DNA from: Cumulibacter sp047975195
Lineage (GTDB): Bacteria; Actinomycetota; Actinomycetes; Mycobacteriales; Antricoccaceae
Assembly: GCA_047975195.1 (NCBI GenBank)
Contig: JBKEDB010000017.1
Span: 1-64,000, forward strand
Direction of reading: 5' to 3'
DNA length: 64,000 nt
Shown here: positions 43,037 to 51,792 of the stretch, piece by piece
How positions within the stretch are numbered: position 1 is the first letter of the stretch
Layout: each line of letters opens with the position of its first letter
Notes under the pieces: generated by a model
Told to the model about the DNA's origin: nothing
The model's database searches: none
What the model saw: only the letters and a program-made list of their open reading frames with translations
Made by a program: the position numbers and the translations under genes

Positions 43037-44608
43037 ATGGGTGACATATTCGATTGGGAGCGGGCAGCTACCGAGGCTGGTATGCGTGAGGGGCGGCGTT
43101 TCAACATCGCTTCGATCGATGTGCCCGAGGACCGTGCGTTGATTTGGTACCGCGAGGACGAGAGCATCGTCGAACTCACCAAGAAGCAGGTGCGGGCGCA
43201 AGTTACCCAAATGGCCGCTGAACTCCGGAGACTGGGAATTCAGCCCGGGCAGCGCGTGGCCGGCTTGCTGAGCAAACGTCCGGAGTCGTTCACCGCGGCA
43301 TTGGCCACCTGGTACATCGGCGCCGTGTACGTCCCGCTATTTTCGGGATTCAGCGGGGACGGGATCGCGGTACGGCTGGGCGATAGCGGAACGTTAGCGG
43401 TGATAACCGATACCGCGAACGCTCCCGCGCTGGAAAGTATCAGCGACCAGTTCCCGCATATACAGACGATTGTGGTCGACGCCGACGGTGATCTGTACGG
43501 TGACCTGGACGCCGAGGTCGGCGTGTATGAGCCGTTCGATTCGAATATCAGCGATCTCGCGACCATCATGTACACCTCCGGCACGACGGGAAAGCCGAAA
43601 GGCTGCATGATGAGCCACAACATCATCGTTACTTTGCGTCCCTACCTCGATCACAGTCTCGGCCTCGAGCCGGGCGAGACACTGTTCGCTCCCTCGGACG
43701 CCGGCTGGTCCTTCGGACTGTTCACCACGGGCCTAGGACCGCTGTCGCGAGGAAACCCGCGGGTTATCTATGAAGGCCGCTTCGACCCCGCAGCATGGTG
43801 GACGGCGATGGACCGAACCGGAGCCGGGCTCATCGCCGCGGCGCCAACTGCCTACCGGCAACTGGCTGCGGCCGGGCGCGAGCTCATCCCGTCCTCGTTC
43901 CGTGCGGCATCAAGCGCTGGCGAGCCGTTGGATGCTGCGATCGCGGCGTGGTTCGAACAGAACTCCGGGGTCACGATCTACGACTGTTACGGGCTGTCCG
44001 AGGTCGCGATGGTGGTCGGTAACCTGCGCGGCGACGTTGGACTCGATCCCGTCCCAGGATCGATGGGTACACCGGTCCCCGGTTTCGAGATCGAACTGCG
44101 TGCCGAGGACGGAACGACGGTGTCGGGCATCGGATCCGGGCGTCTGGCGATCAGGCAGAACGGATTCTTCGGTAGTTACGGCTATTGGGAACGAGACGAG
44201 GTCTGGCAACAGCGTTTCGACGGTGAATGGTTCGTTACCGAGGACGTCGCACGCCGCGATGCCGACGGGCGCTATTGGTTCGAATCTCGCAGCGATGACG
44301 TGATCGTGGCCTCGGGTATGAACGTCGGCCCGGCCGAGGTTGAGAACGCGCTGCTGGAGCACCCGCTGATCGATGATGCGGGTGTGGCAGGGATTCCTGA
44401 TCCCACCAAGGGATCCATCGTCACCGCGCACGTGGTGCTGAACGGCGCTGCGCCTGCGGACCTGGAAAAGGACCTGCGAGCGTGGGTATCCGAGCGCGTT
44501 GGTCGGCATGCAGCGCCGCGGCGGGTGAGCATCTGGGACGAACTTCCGCGAACCGCGAGCGGAAAACTGCGTCGCGTCGACTTGCGCGCCAGGCTGACAG
44601 ACGAGTGA
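43037..44608 (+). CDS. Acyl-CoA synthetase, acetyl-CoA-synthetase-like, paralog 5
   Basis: A 523-residue adenylate-forming ligase of the acetyl/medium-chain (Acs/AcsM) branch: TIMYTSGTTGKPKGCMMSH, YDCYGLSEVAMVVG, WFVTEDVARRDADGRYWF, SDDVIVASGMNVGPAEVEN (a SGxNVGP hinge as in AcsM) and RTASGKLRRVDL with the catalytic Lys. ATG 43037 follows GGAGGAGG. It differs in branch from paralogs 1, 2 and 4. The SnoaL-like gene follows after 252 bp, perhaps separately transcribed. Confidence 0.88.
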   Translation: MGDIFDWERAATEAGMREGRRFNIASIDVPEDRALIWYREDESIVELTKKQVRAQVTQMAAELRRLGIQPGQRVAGLLSKRPESFTAALATWYIGAVYVPLFSGFSGDGIAVRLGDSGTLAVITDTANAPALESISDQFPHIQTIVVDADGDLYGDLDAEVGVYEPFDSNISDLATIMYTSGTTGKPKGCMMSHNIIVTLRPYLDHSLGLEPGETLFAPSDAGWSFGLFTTGLGPLSRGNPRVIYEGRFDPAAWWTAMDRTGAGLIAAAPTAYRQLAAAGRELIPSSFRAASSAGEPLDAAIAAWFEQNSGVTIYDCYGLSEVAMVVGNLRGDVGLDPVPGSMGTPVPGFEIELRAEDGTTVSGIGSGRLAIRQNGFFGSYGYWERDEVWQQRFDGEWFVTEDVARRDADGRYWFESRSDDVIVASGMNVGPAEVENALLEHPLIDDAGVAGIPDPTKGSIVTAHVVLNGAAPADLEKDLRAWVSERVGRHAAPRRVSIWDELPRTASGKLRRVDLRARLTDE

Positions 44609-44860
44609 CCAGGCGGGGCCGCGTCACGCAGCAGTATCGGCTCGCGAGCTTGAACTGCTTCGGCAGCCATGCTGTCCCGACCGGTCACCCGTGGAGCGCA
44701 CTTCGTCGCCCATATCACCGGCCCGAGCACAGCCGACGTGGCAGACTCATGCCGCCCTCGGTGGGTTGACCAGATGTAATCGGCCTCACCAGGACGCCGA
44801 ACGGTGGCGGTGAACGTCGATCGACATCACCCGACGATGAGTACGAATGGCGGAGGACAG

Positions 44861-45265
44861 ATGAGCCAAGAGGACGAGAATCGCACGTTGATCGAGCGTT
44901 TCATGGTCGATTTCAGTAGCGGTGGGCCGGAGAAGATCGCCGATTATTTAGCGGACGACGCCACCTGGTGGACGGCTGGCAGCCTGGAAGGTCTGTCCGG
45001 CACGTTAGGCAAACGGGACTGGGTCAAGGGCATCTCCGGCGTGGCGTCACTGGTCAAGGGCGGCGCGATCACGTTGTCCCCGCAGGCATTTACCACCAGC
45101 GGCGACCGGGTAGCTGTCGAGACCGAGTCGTACGCCGAACTGAACAACGGCCGCGTCTATCAGAACCAGTACCACTTCTTGTTCGTGGTTCGGGACTCGA
45201 AGATCGTCGAAGCAAAGGAGTACATGGACACCGATCACGCCCGCAAGATTTTCCTGGACCCGTGA
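44861..45265 (+). CDS. SnoaL/NTF2-like small protein
   Basis: A 134-residue protein with the cone-shaped NTF2-like pattern: LIERFMVDFSSGGPEKIADY, DDATWWTAGSLEGLSG, AVETESYAELNNGRVYQN, YHFLFVVRDSKIVEAKEYMD. Members include ketosteroid isomerases, polyketide cyclases, epoxide hydrolases and non-enzymes, so function is open. ATG 44861 is preferred over ATG 44837 because GGAGG lies 4 bases before it. It is convergent with the esterase gene. Confidence 0.75.
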   Translation: MSQEDENRTLIERFMVDFSSGGPEKIADYLADDATWWTAGSLEGLSGTLGKRDWVKGISGVASLVKGGAITLSPQAFTTSGDRVAVETESYAELNNGRVYQNQYHFLFVVRDSKIVEAKEYMDTDHARKIFLDP

Positions 45266-45313
45266 TCTGCCGCCCGAATGCAGCCGCCGGTTACGTCGGG
45301 GTGAATGTCTGAA

Positions 45314-46519
45314 CTACGACCGGGCGAGCATCTGCCGAACTCCCTCTGCCCATCCGCCGCGCCAGCACGCCATATCGTGACCGCCGTTGTACTCGACGTA
45401 CGTCAGTTCATGCGGCGTCGTCCTGAGCGATTCGCGCAGCGTGCGATTGGGATCGAGCAGCACGCTTTCCTTGGTGCCCACTGCGAGGTAGATCCGTACC
45501 GGTTGCGAGGCGTTCGCTGCGCGATCGAGCATGTCGTGCTGCCACAGCGAGGCGGACTGGCTCACCGCGCAGCCCACACTCTGCGGGTGATCAAAGGCGA
45601 CTTTGAGGGCGGTGAGCGCGCCCAAACTCTCACCGGAGACCACGACGTCAGCCGGGTTCTCGCTGACGGTGAACCTCGAGCGCGCCCAGGGCAAGATCTC
45701 GCGCACTATTTCTTCGGCCATCGGGCCATCGACATGCAGGTCGGCGACGCGTTGCGCGGTCGGACCCGGATCGACCATCAGCACCAGCGGCGCTCGGATT
45801 GCGCCGTCATCGATGAGCGCATCGACGGTCGTCGCGGCGTACTGCGCGGCGTGCCATACGTCGCCGTCCAGTACGACCACGATCGGACACGAGGTGGTTG
45901 CCTCGGCAGGTAGGTACGACCAGACGCGACGGCCGGTCGCGGTGACATGTTCGGTCGACGTGCCACGCGGGTGCGCGTGCGGATCGAAGTAGCGTTGCGC
46001 CGGAGCGTCCGGCAGCGCCGCTACGGAGGATAGGCGGTGTCCATGTGCCAAGCAGGAGTGTCGGTTGCGCGGATCGCACACGCCGTGCTGGCGGATGTGC
46101 GCCATCGCAGCCCGTGGTTGCATCGAACGCAATGTGCTCAGTACGGCGGCATCGGCAGCGAGCACGGTATATGAGCCGCGCCAGTCGTTCTCCAGCAGAT
46201 ACGAGGCGTGCCAGACATCGGTCCCTGGAACCCGCTGCATGGTGCTGGACTCAAGGTCGTTCGTCACGCGGTTGACGGTGACCAGTACGGCGGCGGCTTC
46301 GGCGTCCCGCCACAACAGCGTCAAGGCGGTTCCGTCGGCGGCAGGCTCGATCAGCGGTGTATCGGCAGCAGTTCTCACCCAGAACTCGGTTAGCTCCTGC
46401 TCGCGTCGTTCCGGTGTCGCTGCCTGCAATCGGTCACTGAGCGACTTGATCGCTGGACTCGCTGTGCGCTCAGTCGTTCTCGGGTGCGCCGCCAACGCCA
46501 GCTTCGAGGGAGTATTCAT
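45314..46519 (-). CDS. Enterochelin-esterase-like hydrolase
   Basis: A 401-residue Fes-type hydrolase that would open an ester or amide siderophore to release iron. The N-terminal part (to about 190) is a beta-sandwich typical of Fes, with TLLWRDAEAAAVLVTVNRVT and SYLLENDWRGSYTVLAAD. The C-terminal alpha/beta-hydrolase has VVVLDGDVW, the nucleophile elbow VSGESLGAL and the catalytic His in YNGGHDMACWRGG. It is last of six genes in an iron-uptake operon and its start overlaps the flavin monooxygenase stop by 4 bp. Confidence 0.88.
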   Translation of the reverse strand: MNTPSKLALAAHPRTTERTASPAIKSLSDRLQAATPERREQELTEFWVRTAADTPLIEPAADGTALTLLWRDAEAAAVLVTVNRVTNDLESSTMQRVPGTDVWHASYLLENDWRGSYTVLAADAAVLSTLRSMQPRAAMAHIRQHGVCDPRNRHSCLAHGHRLSSVAALPDAPAQRYFDPHAHPRGTSTEHVTATGRRVWSYLPAEATTSCPIVVVLDGDVWHAAQYAATTVDALIDDGAIRAPLVLMVDPGPTAQRVADLHVDGPMAEEIVREILPWARSRFTVSENPADVVVSGESLGALTALKVAFDHPQSVGCAVSQSASLWQHDMLDRAANASQPVRIYLAVGTKESVLLDPNRTLRESLRTTPHELTYVEYNGGHDMACWRGGWAEGVRQMLARS

Positions 46520-47592
46520 CGTTGTGCCTCCTGGCGGCTCGGGTCTGCACGCTGTGGCGAACGATAATGCCCGGACGCGACCAATGCGGGGACTACCTCA
46601 CTGGTGAACAGTTCCAGGGAACGAATCGATCCGATCGGCAGCACAATCAGGCCGTCGCAGGCGTCGGTATCTGCCCACTCGGTGATCGCGACGACCGCGT
46701 CGTCGGGTGTTCCGGTGACAGACCAATGTTGTACGTGTGCGCCGGTGCGCGCGGCGCCGGCCTCCTTGGCGAGACGCTGCGCCTCGGCGCGAGTATCAGC
46801 CAGGCACAGCGCCAATCCCGGCAGGAGTGCCACCTGTCGACGATGCGGCTCGGCTGCGGCCCTCAACGCTGCGCGCTGCTGCCGGGAATTTTCGGGAGTG
46901 GACGCCATCGCGAACACGAGATCGGCGTACCTCGCGGCGAACTCACGAGAGCGTGCGGAACCACCGGCATGAACTAACGGCCAGCGTCGCTGCGACACCG
47001 CCGGCACCGGAATCGGACCGTCCGAAGCGTAGCGTCCGTGTGGTGCAGCGGTCTTGAAGGCTGACGTATCAGCAAACCGCCCGTCGCGGCGATCGACGAG
47101 CAGAGCCTCGGCAGGGAAAGTCTGGCGCAGCGCTTCAACCATCTCGACGAAGTCAGCCGCATTCGCATAAGGATCGTTCACCGAGGATTCAGGATGGTTC
47201 TGTGCACCGCCAAGTGACGTGACCACGTTCCAGCCCACGCGACCATCGCTGAGCTGATCAAGAGACTGCAGTTGACGCGCCATCGTATAGGGGTGCGCGA
47301 AGGTGCTGGAGATCGTCGGAATAAGCCTGATCTGCGTCGTGTGCGCCGCTACCGCGGTCATGAGCACGACCGAGTCCAACGCAGCGAACCCAATGTCGCG
47401 ACTCAGTGGCGCGGGATCGAGAAAGCCTGCGTCCGGCTTGAACAGGAAGTCCAGGTGCGCGGCCTCGGACAACCGCGCCGGACGCAGATAGAACTCGGCG
47501 GAGAACATCGACTCGGCGCCGCTGGCGCGTTGCCGCCACGAGTCGCCACGCAGCCAGGTAGGGGACAGAGATACCCCGATCCGGAGCGTCAT
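46516..47592 (-). CDS. LLM-class FMN-dependent monooxygenase (NtaA/DszA-like)
   Basis: A 358-residue TIM-barrel flavin enzyme of the nitrilotriacetate/dibenzothiophene-sulfone monooxygenase branch: AAHLDFLFKPDAG, TTQIRLIPTISSTFAHPYTM, LSDGRVGWNVVTSLGG, NFG-type segment NDPYANAADFVEMVEAL and HAGGSARSREFAARYADLV. The NTA-type enzymes open chelators with reduced FMN. It is embedded between the ferric-siderophore ATPase and the esterase with 4-bp overlaps on both sides, so it almost certainly serves iron handling, perhaps chelate oxidation. No flavin reductase is in the operon. Confidence 0.82.
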   Translation of the reverse strand: MTLRIGVSLSPTWLRGDSWRQRASGAESMFSAEFYLRPARLSEAAHLDFLFKPDAGFLDPAPLSRDIGFAALDSVVLMTAVAAHTTQIRLIPTISSTFAHPYTMARQLQSLDQLSDGRVGWNVVTSLGGAQNHPESSVNDPYANAADFVEMVEALRQTFPAEALLVDRRDGRFADTSAFKTAAPHGRYASDGPIPVPAVSQRRWPLVHAGGSARSREFAARYADLVFAMASTPENSRQQRAALRAAAEPHRRQVALLPGLALCLADTRAEAQRLAKEAGAARTGAHVQHWSVTGTPDDAVVAITEWADTDACDGLIVLPIGSIRSLELFTSEVVPALVASGHYRSPQRADPSRQEAQR

Positions 47593-48413
47593 TCGGCTGC
47601 CTCGTCCTCGTGCTCGCGATCGGTAAGACTCGCGATCGGGATCACCATGGGGCTGCCGAGCACCGGGTCAGGTACGACCCGGCATTCGAGGTTGAACACC
47701 TGCGCCAGCAACTCCTCGGTGAGCACTTCGGCAGGGACACCAGACGCCGCGACAGCGCCGTCTTTCATCACGATCAGGTGATCGGCGTAGCGAGCAGCCT
47801 GGTTCAGGTCGTGTAGCACCAGCACCATCGTGCGCCCCTCACGTTGATTGAGCCTGCGGCATAACTCCAGCACGTCGAGTTGGTGGGCGATATCGAGATA
47901 GGTCGTCGGTTCGTCCAACAACATCAACGGTGCGTCTTGGGCCAGCAGCAGCGCGATCCACACCCGCTGGCGCTGACCACCGGAGAGTTCTTCGATGTCG
48001 CGGTCGGCAAGCGCGGTGGTACCGGTGGCATCCAGCGCCTTCGCCACCGCGATCTCGTCGTCGTGTGAAAACTGCTGCAGCATGCGCTGGTGTGGGAATC
48101 GTCCCCGCGCGACGAGGTCGGCCACCGTGATACCGAACGGAGCTACGGAGGTCTGCGGTAACAGACCGAGGCGCCGGGCAAGTTGCTTGGGACCAAACTC
48201 CCGCAGGTCCGCACCGTCCAGCAGCACCTGCCCAGCACTGGGTTTGAGCAGCTTCGCCAGCGCGCGCAGCAGCGTGGACTTGCCGCAGGCGTTGGGACCG
48301 ATGATCGTGGTCACCTGCCCCCGCGGGATGTCGACATCCAGCCCGTGGGCGACCTCGCGAGCTTCGTAAGCGAGGGTGAGTTGCTGAGCGCTTAACTCGG
48401 CGCTGCTGTCCAT
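47589..48413 (-). CDS. Ferric-siderophore ABC ATPase, FepC-like
   Basis: A 274-residue ATPase of the iron/B12 importer class. Walker A is GPNACGKST (39-47; Ala replaces the usual Gly), the signature is EELSGGQRQRVWIALLLAQD and Walker B is LMLLDEPTTYLDIAHQ, all typical of FepC. ATP hydrolysis drives the FepD/FepG-like permeases. It starts 18 bp after the permease stop and its 3' end overlaps the flavin monooxygenase start by 4 bp. Confidence 0.92.
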   Translation of the reverse strand: MDSSAELSAQQLTLAYEAREVAHGLDVDIPRGQVTTIIGPNACGKSTLLRALAKLLKPSAGQVLLDGADLREFGPKQLARRLGLLPQTSVAPFGITVADLVARGRFPHQRMLQQFSHDDEIAVAKALDATGTTALADRDIEELSGGQRQRVWIALLLAQDAPLMLLDEPTTYLDIAHQLDVLELCRRLNQREGRTMVLVLHDLNQAARYADHLIVMKDGAVAASGVPAEVLTEELLAQVFNLECRVVPDPVLGSPMVIPIASLTDREHEDEAAE

Positions 48414-48431
48414 GATTTCCTTTCCCCGCCG

Positions 48432-49508
48432 TCAGACTTGTCGGGAGCGACTAATGAGATACAGCAGGTAGACGCCGCCGATGATGCCGGTCATTCGTCC
48501 GATCGGCACCGAAGCGCTGATCGGTAGTAATTGGGCGATGACGTCGGCGCCTAGGAGCAGGCACGCGCCCATCAGCGCGGCGCTGATGACCGGCATGCCG
48601 CGGGCGGCGGTCAACCGAGCGACGATCTGCGGTGCGGCGAGCGCGACAAACGCAATGGGGCCGACAGCAGCCGTCGCGAGTGCGGCGAGCAGCACTGCGG
48701 CCAACATCAGGAATACGCGAGTACGTTCGACCGGCACTCCGAGTTGACGCGCGAGATCGTCGCCCATCTCCATCAGCGTCGCTCGGCGCGCGAGTATCGA
48801 GATCAGCGGCAGTAAGACGACGACACCGACCATGACCGGGATCGCGTGCTCCCAGCTTCGGGCGTCTAATGACCCGGACAGCCACAAGTTCGCGGTTACC
48901 GCATCGTCAAGGTCCCCGCTGACCAGCAGCAGATCGTTGAGGGCCGCGCAGATGGCGCCGACGCCGATGCCGATCAGGATGAGGCGATATCCACCGCTGA
49001 CGCCGTGTTTGACCGACAGCAGGTACACCACGAGGGCAGTGACGACTCCGCCGATGATCGCGCCAAGAGCTACTTGCGCGGCGGGTGCGCGAAACACAAC
49101 AATCTGCAAGATCGCCCCGGTTGCCGCGCCCACGGTGAATCCGATGACGTCGGGGGAACCGAGTGCGTTGCGTGACACCGACTGAAACACCGCACCCGAG
49201 GCTCCGAGTGCGGCGCCGGCGAAAATCGCGGTCACTACTCGCGGTAGTCGGATATGGTGCACGACCCGTTCGTACTTGATGTCCTCGAACCCGAACAGTG
49301 AGGCGAATACGTCCGGGAACGAGATCGGCAGTTTACCGATCGTCATCGCCCAGATCCCCAGGATGATCGTGATCGCCAGCAGCACGACCGACACGATGAT
49401 CAGACGTGGTGTGGCCGTGAGTGACACCGAGCGCGTCCGAATGATTCTCGCGGTGCCACGGGCCGCGCGTAACGATTCATCGCTGGGCATATCGCGCATC
49501 CCGGTCAC
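48432..49508 (-). CDS. Ferric-siderophore permease, FepG-like
   Basis: A 358-residue FecCD-family permease with about ten helices. Visible family parts are VHHIRLPRVVTAIFAGAALG, SGAVFQSVSRNALGSPDVIG (ATPase and ligand region), LARQLGVPVERTRVFLML and VGPIAFVALAAPQIVARLT. GTG 49508 overlaps the preceding permease stop as GTGA. It pairs with the FepD-like gene. Confidence 0.92.
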   Translation of the reverse strand: MTGMRDMPSDESLRAARGTARIIRTRSVSLTATPRLIIVSVVLLAITIILGIWAMTIGKLPISFPDVFASLFGFEDIKYERVVHHIRLPRVVTAIFAGAALGASGAVFQSVSRNALGSPDVIGFTVGAATGAILQIVVFRAPAAQVALGAIIGGVVTALVVYLLSVKHGVSGGYRLILIGIGVGAICAALNDLLLVSGDLDDAVTANLWLSGSLDARSWEHAIPVMVGVVVLLPLISILARRATLMEMGDDLARQLGVPVERTRVFLMLAAVLLAALATAAVGPIAFVALAAPQIVARLTAARGMPVISAALMGACLLLGADVIAQLLPISASVPIGRMTGIIGGVYLLYLISRSRQV

Positions 49509-50542
49509 AGTTCGGCCATCCGGCGCCGACGTACCAAGTAGATAAAGAACGGACCGCCGATCAACGAGGCCATGATGCCGACGCCGATCTCGCCTTGTTC
49601 TGGGATGACGCGTCCGAGCGTATCGGCGACCACCATCAGTACAGCGGCGATCAGACCGGACAGCGGGAGTACCCGCAGGTGATTGGCGCCGACGACCAGG
49701 CGCGCAAGATGCGGCGCGGCGAGTCCGACGAACACGATCGGTCCGGCGGCCGCGGTGCCGGCGCCGGCGAGCAAGATGACTGCCAGTCCGGCGAGCCCCC
49801 AGATCTTCGCTGGGCTGCCGCCTAGTGAGCGGCTGAGATCCTCGCCCAGCATCGCCGAATCGAGCGCTCGCGCGAGGCTGAAGGCGAGCAGTACGCCGAT
49901 CAGAATCAGCGCCCCAGCAGCATAGACCGCGTCGAACCCGCGACCAGCTAAGGAGCCGACCATCCAGTGTCGGAAACGGTCGTATACCTCATCTGGACTG
50001 TTGACCAGGACGAAGTGAGTGAGCGCGGTGAGCACGACGGTGAGCGCCGCTCCCGCGAGCACCAGTCGAACCGCGTTGGTGCCTCGACGTACACCACCAA
50101 GCGCGTAGACCAGGCTCCCCGCGATGGCCGCGCCGATCGCGCCGAGCCACATGTAGCCGCCCACAGTCGTGATGCCGAAGAATGAAATGCCCACGGCGAT
50201 CGCGACGGCGGCGCCGGCATTGACTCCTAAGAGTCCCGGCTCAGCCAATGGATTGCGCGTGAGGGCCTGCATCACCGCTCCCGCCACGCCGATACCGAAT
50301 CCAACGACAGCGGACAATAGCGCCCGCGGAATGCGCTGATGGCGTACTAGGAGGTGATTCGAGTCGGCCGGGTTGAACGAGAAGACCGCGTCCCAGGTGG
50401 TACTGACGGGGATGTCGAGTGTGCCCACGCACGCACTTGCGAATACCCCGACGACGAGTATCGCGATGAGCACAGGTACGCCAATGCGCATCGCGCGCGA
50501 ACGCGATGTACGTGCGGAAGTGGTTACGGTCATAAAGCTCAC
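49505..50542 (-). CDS. Ferric-siderophore permease, FepD-like
   Basis: A 345-residue FecCD-family permease: HQRIPRALLSAVVGFGIGVA, AVMQALTRNPLAEPGLLGVN, LARALDSAMLGEDLSRSLGG and AAGPIVFVGLAAPHLARLVV. A short N-terminal cytoplasmic tail is followed by a membrane anchor. It lies 40 bp after the binding-protein gene in the iron operon. Confidence 0.92.
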   Translation of the reverse strand: MSFMTVTTSARTSRSRAMRIGVPVLIAILVVGVFASACVGTLDIPVSTTWDAVFSFNPADSNHLLVRHQRIPRALLSAVVGFGIGVAGAVMQALTRNPLAEPGLLGVNAGAAVAIAVGISFFGITTVGGYMWLGAIGAAIAGSLVYALGGVRRGTNAVRLVLAGAALTVVLTALTHFVLVNSPDEVYDRFRHWMVGSLAGRGFDAVYAAGALILIGVLLAFSLARALDSAMLGEDLSRSLGGSPAKIWGLAGLAVILLAGAGTAAAGPIVFVGLAAPHLARLVVGANHLRVLPLSGLIAAVLMVVADTLGRVIPEQGEIGVGIMASLIGGPFFIYLVRRRRMAEL

Positions 50543-50582
50543 CGGTGGCGCCGAGCCCGGATGCCCGGCGCCACCAGAGGTA

Positions 50583-51602
50583 CTACTTGGCGAAGTTCTC
50601 GACGATGTCGTCGACGATCTCGGTCGCGCTGAACATGTCGACGCGGAACGAATTCACGCCGAGGCCGTAAACCTGCTCGGCCTGCACGGACGGGAGATTG
50701 GCGAGCACCTCGTCGGCGGCGAAGCCGTCTTCGGCGCCGGCGTTGTCCTGGCTGAGGATGAAACTCGTATCGGCGGTGAGTTCGGTGAGGTTCTCGTAGG
50801 CGGCGAACACGAAATCATCGCGGGGCTCGGGCTGCGTATGCCACTCAACCGGCGGATCCTCTACCGTGAATCCAAGGTCGGTCAGCAGCAATGCCTGAGC
50901 CGAGGTCGCGCGGGCGATCGGGTTGTTCTCGCCCGGTCCGTTGTACGAGACAATGTTCGCCTCCCCGTCCGGTACGTCGATCTTCGCGGCCGCATCGGCG
51001 ACGTAGGAATCGAACTCCTCGACACTCGCGGCTGCCTCGTCCTCCATGCCAGTGGCTTCACCGAGCTGCTCGGCGAGTTCCTGCCAGGTCTGGCCGCCGT
51101 AGTCGACGACGATCGTCGGCGCGATTTCGTTGAGTTCATCGACCTGGTCGGCCACCGAATCGTTGCCGGTCGCCGCGACCACGATCAGATCTGGCTCGGC
51201 GGCATACAGCGCCTCGATGTCGACCGTTCCTGCGGGCCAAAGGTTCTCAACATCGGCGGCTTCGTCCGCCCACTGCGCGAAATACTCTCCATTCGCGGCC
51301 GATCCTGACGCGGCGACCGGAGCGTCGAAGGCGAGCAGCGTGCCGGTGACCGTGACCGATGTCGAGGCGATCTGCTGTGGCTGTTCGGGGATTTCGGTGG
51401 TGCTGCCATCGGCATTTTCGAATGTCCGTGGCCAACTCGCATCATCCGTCGTGTCGGAGTCCGCGTTGGTGGAGTCACCGGAGCCGGAGTCGTTCGGTCC
51501 TTCCTCGTCCGAGGATGAACAGCCGGCGAGCGCTAGTGTGCCAGCGGTGACCAAGCAGGCGACGCCAAACAACCGGGAATGCCATGAGCGCGAATGAACC
51601 AT
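50583..51602 (-). CDS. Ferric-siderophore-binding lipoprotein
   Basis: A 339-residue class III periplasmic-type binding protein. The signal ends at the lipobox LALAGC with Cys28, followed by an acidic Ser/Asp linker. The domain has TFENADGSTTEIPEQPQQIA, LWPAGTVDIEALYAAEPDLI, VDQLNEIAPTIVVDYGG and a C-terminal lobe with VQAEQVYGLGV. ATG 51602 is the start because AAAGG precedes it and it opens a good signal peptide. An IdeR/DtxR-like box lies about 120 bp upstream, so iron should repress the operon. Confidence 0.9.
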   Translation of the reverse strand: MVHSRSWHSRLFGVACLVTAGTLALAGCSSSDEEGPNDSGSGDSTNADSDTTDDASWPRTFENADGSTTEIPEQPQQIASTSVTVTGTLLAFDAPVAASGSAANGEYFAQWADEAADVENLWPAGTVDIEALYAAEPDLIVVAATGNDSVADQVDELNEIAPTIVVDYGGQTWQELAEQLGEATGMEDEAAASVEEFDSYVADAAAKIDVPDGEANIVSYNGPGENNPIARATSAQALLLTDLGFTVEDPPVEWHTQPEPRDDFVFAAYENLTELTADTSFILSQDNAGAEDGFAADEVLANLPSVQAEQVYGLGVNSFRVDMFSATEIVDDIVENFAK

Positions 51603-51719
51603 GAGTGACCTTTCGTAGCGATTCGGTCCTCGTGGGCGCGACAAAACCACCACGGTAGCTCCGGCGGATATCGCGGAACTACCGTGGTGAATGCGTCGTA
51701 CGGCGCCTCACGAGTGACT

Positions 51720-51738
51720 GAAGGTGAGCCTAGCCTAA
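51720..51738 (-). promoter_or_regulatory. Iron box (IdeR/DtxR-type) before the siderophore operon
   Basis: On the minus strand TTAGGCTAGGCTCACCTTC matches the known 19-bp DtxR/IdeR consensus TTAGGTTAGGCTAACCTAA at 15 of 19 positions. It lies upstream of the binding-lipoprotein gene, so the iron regulator would repress the whole operon in iron-replete cells. Confidence 0.7.
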
Positions 51739-51792
51739 CCGTGAGACTTCACGCCGTTATGACGGTGGGTTTTCGAGTGATCCTGATCGCGG

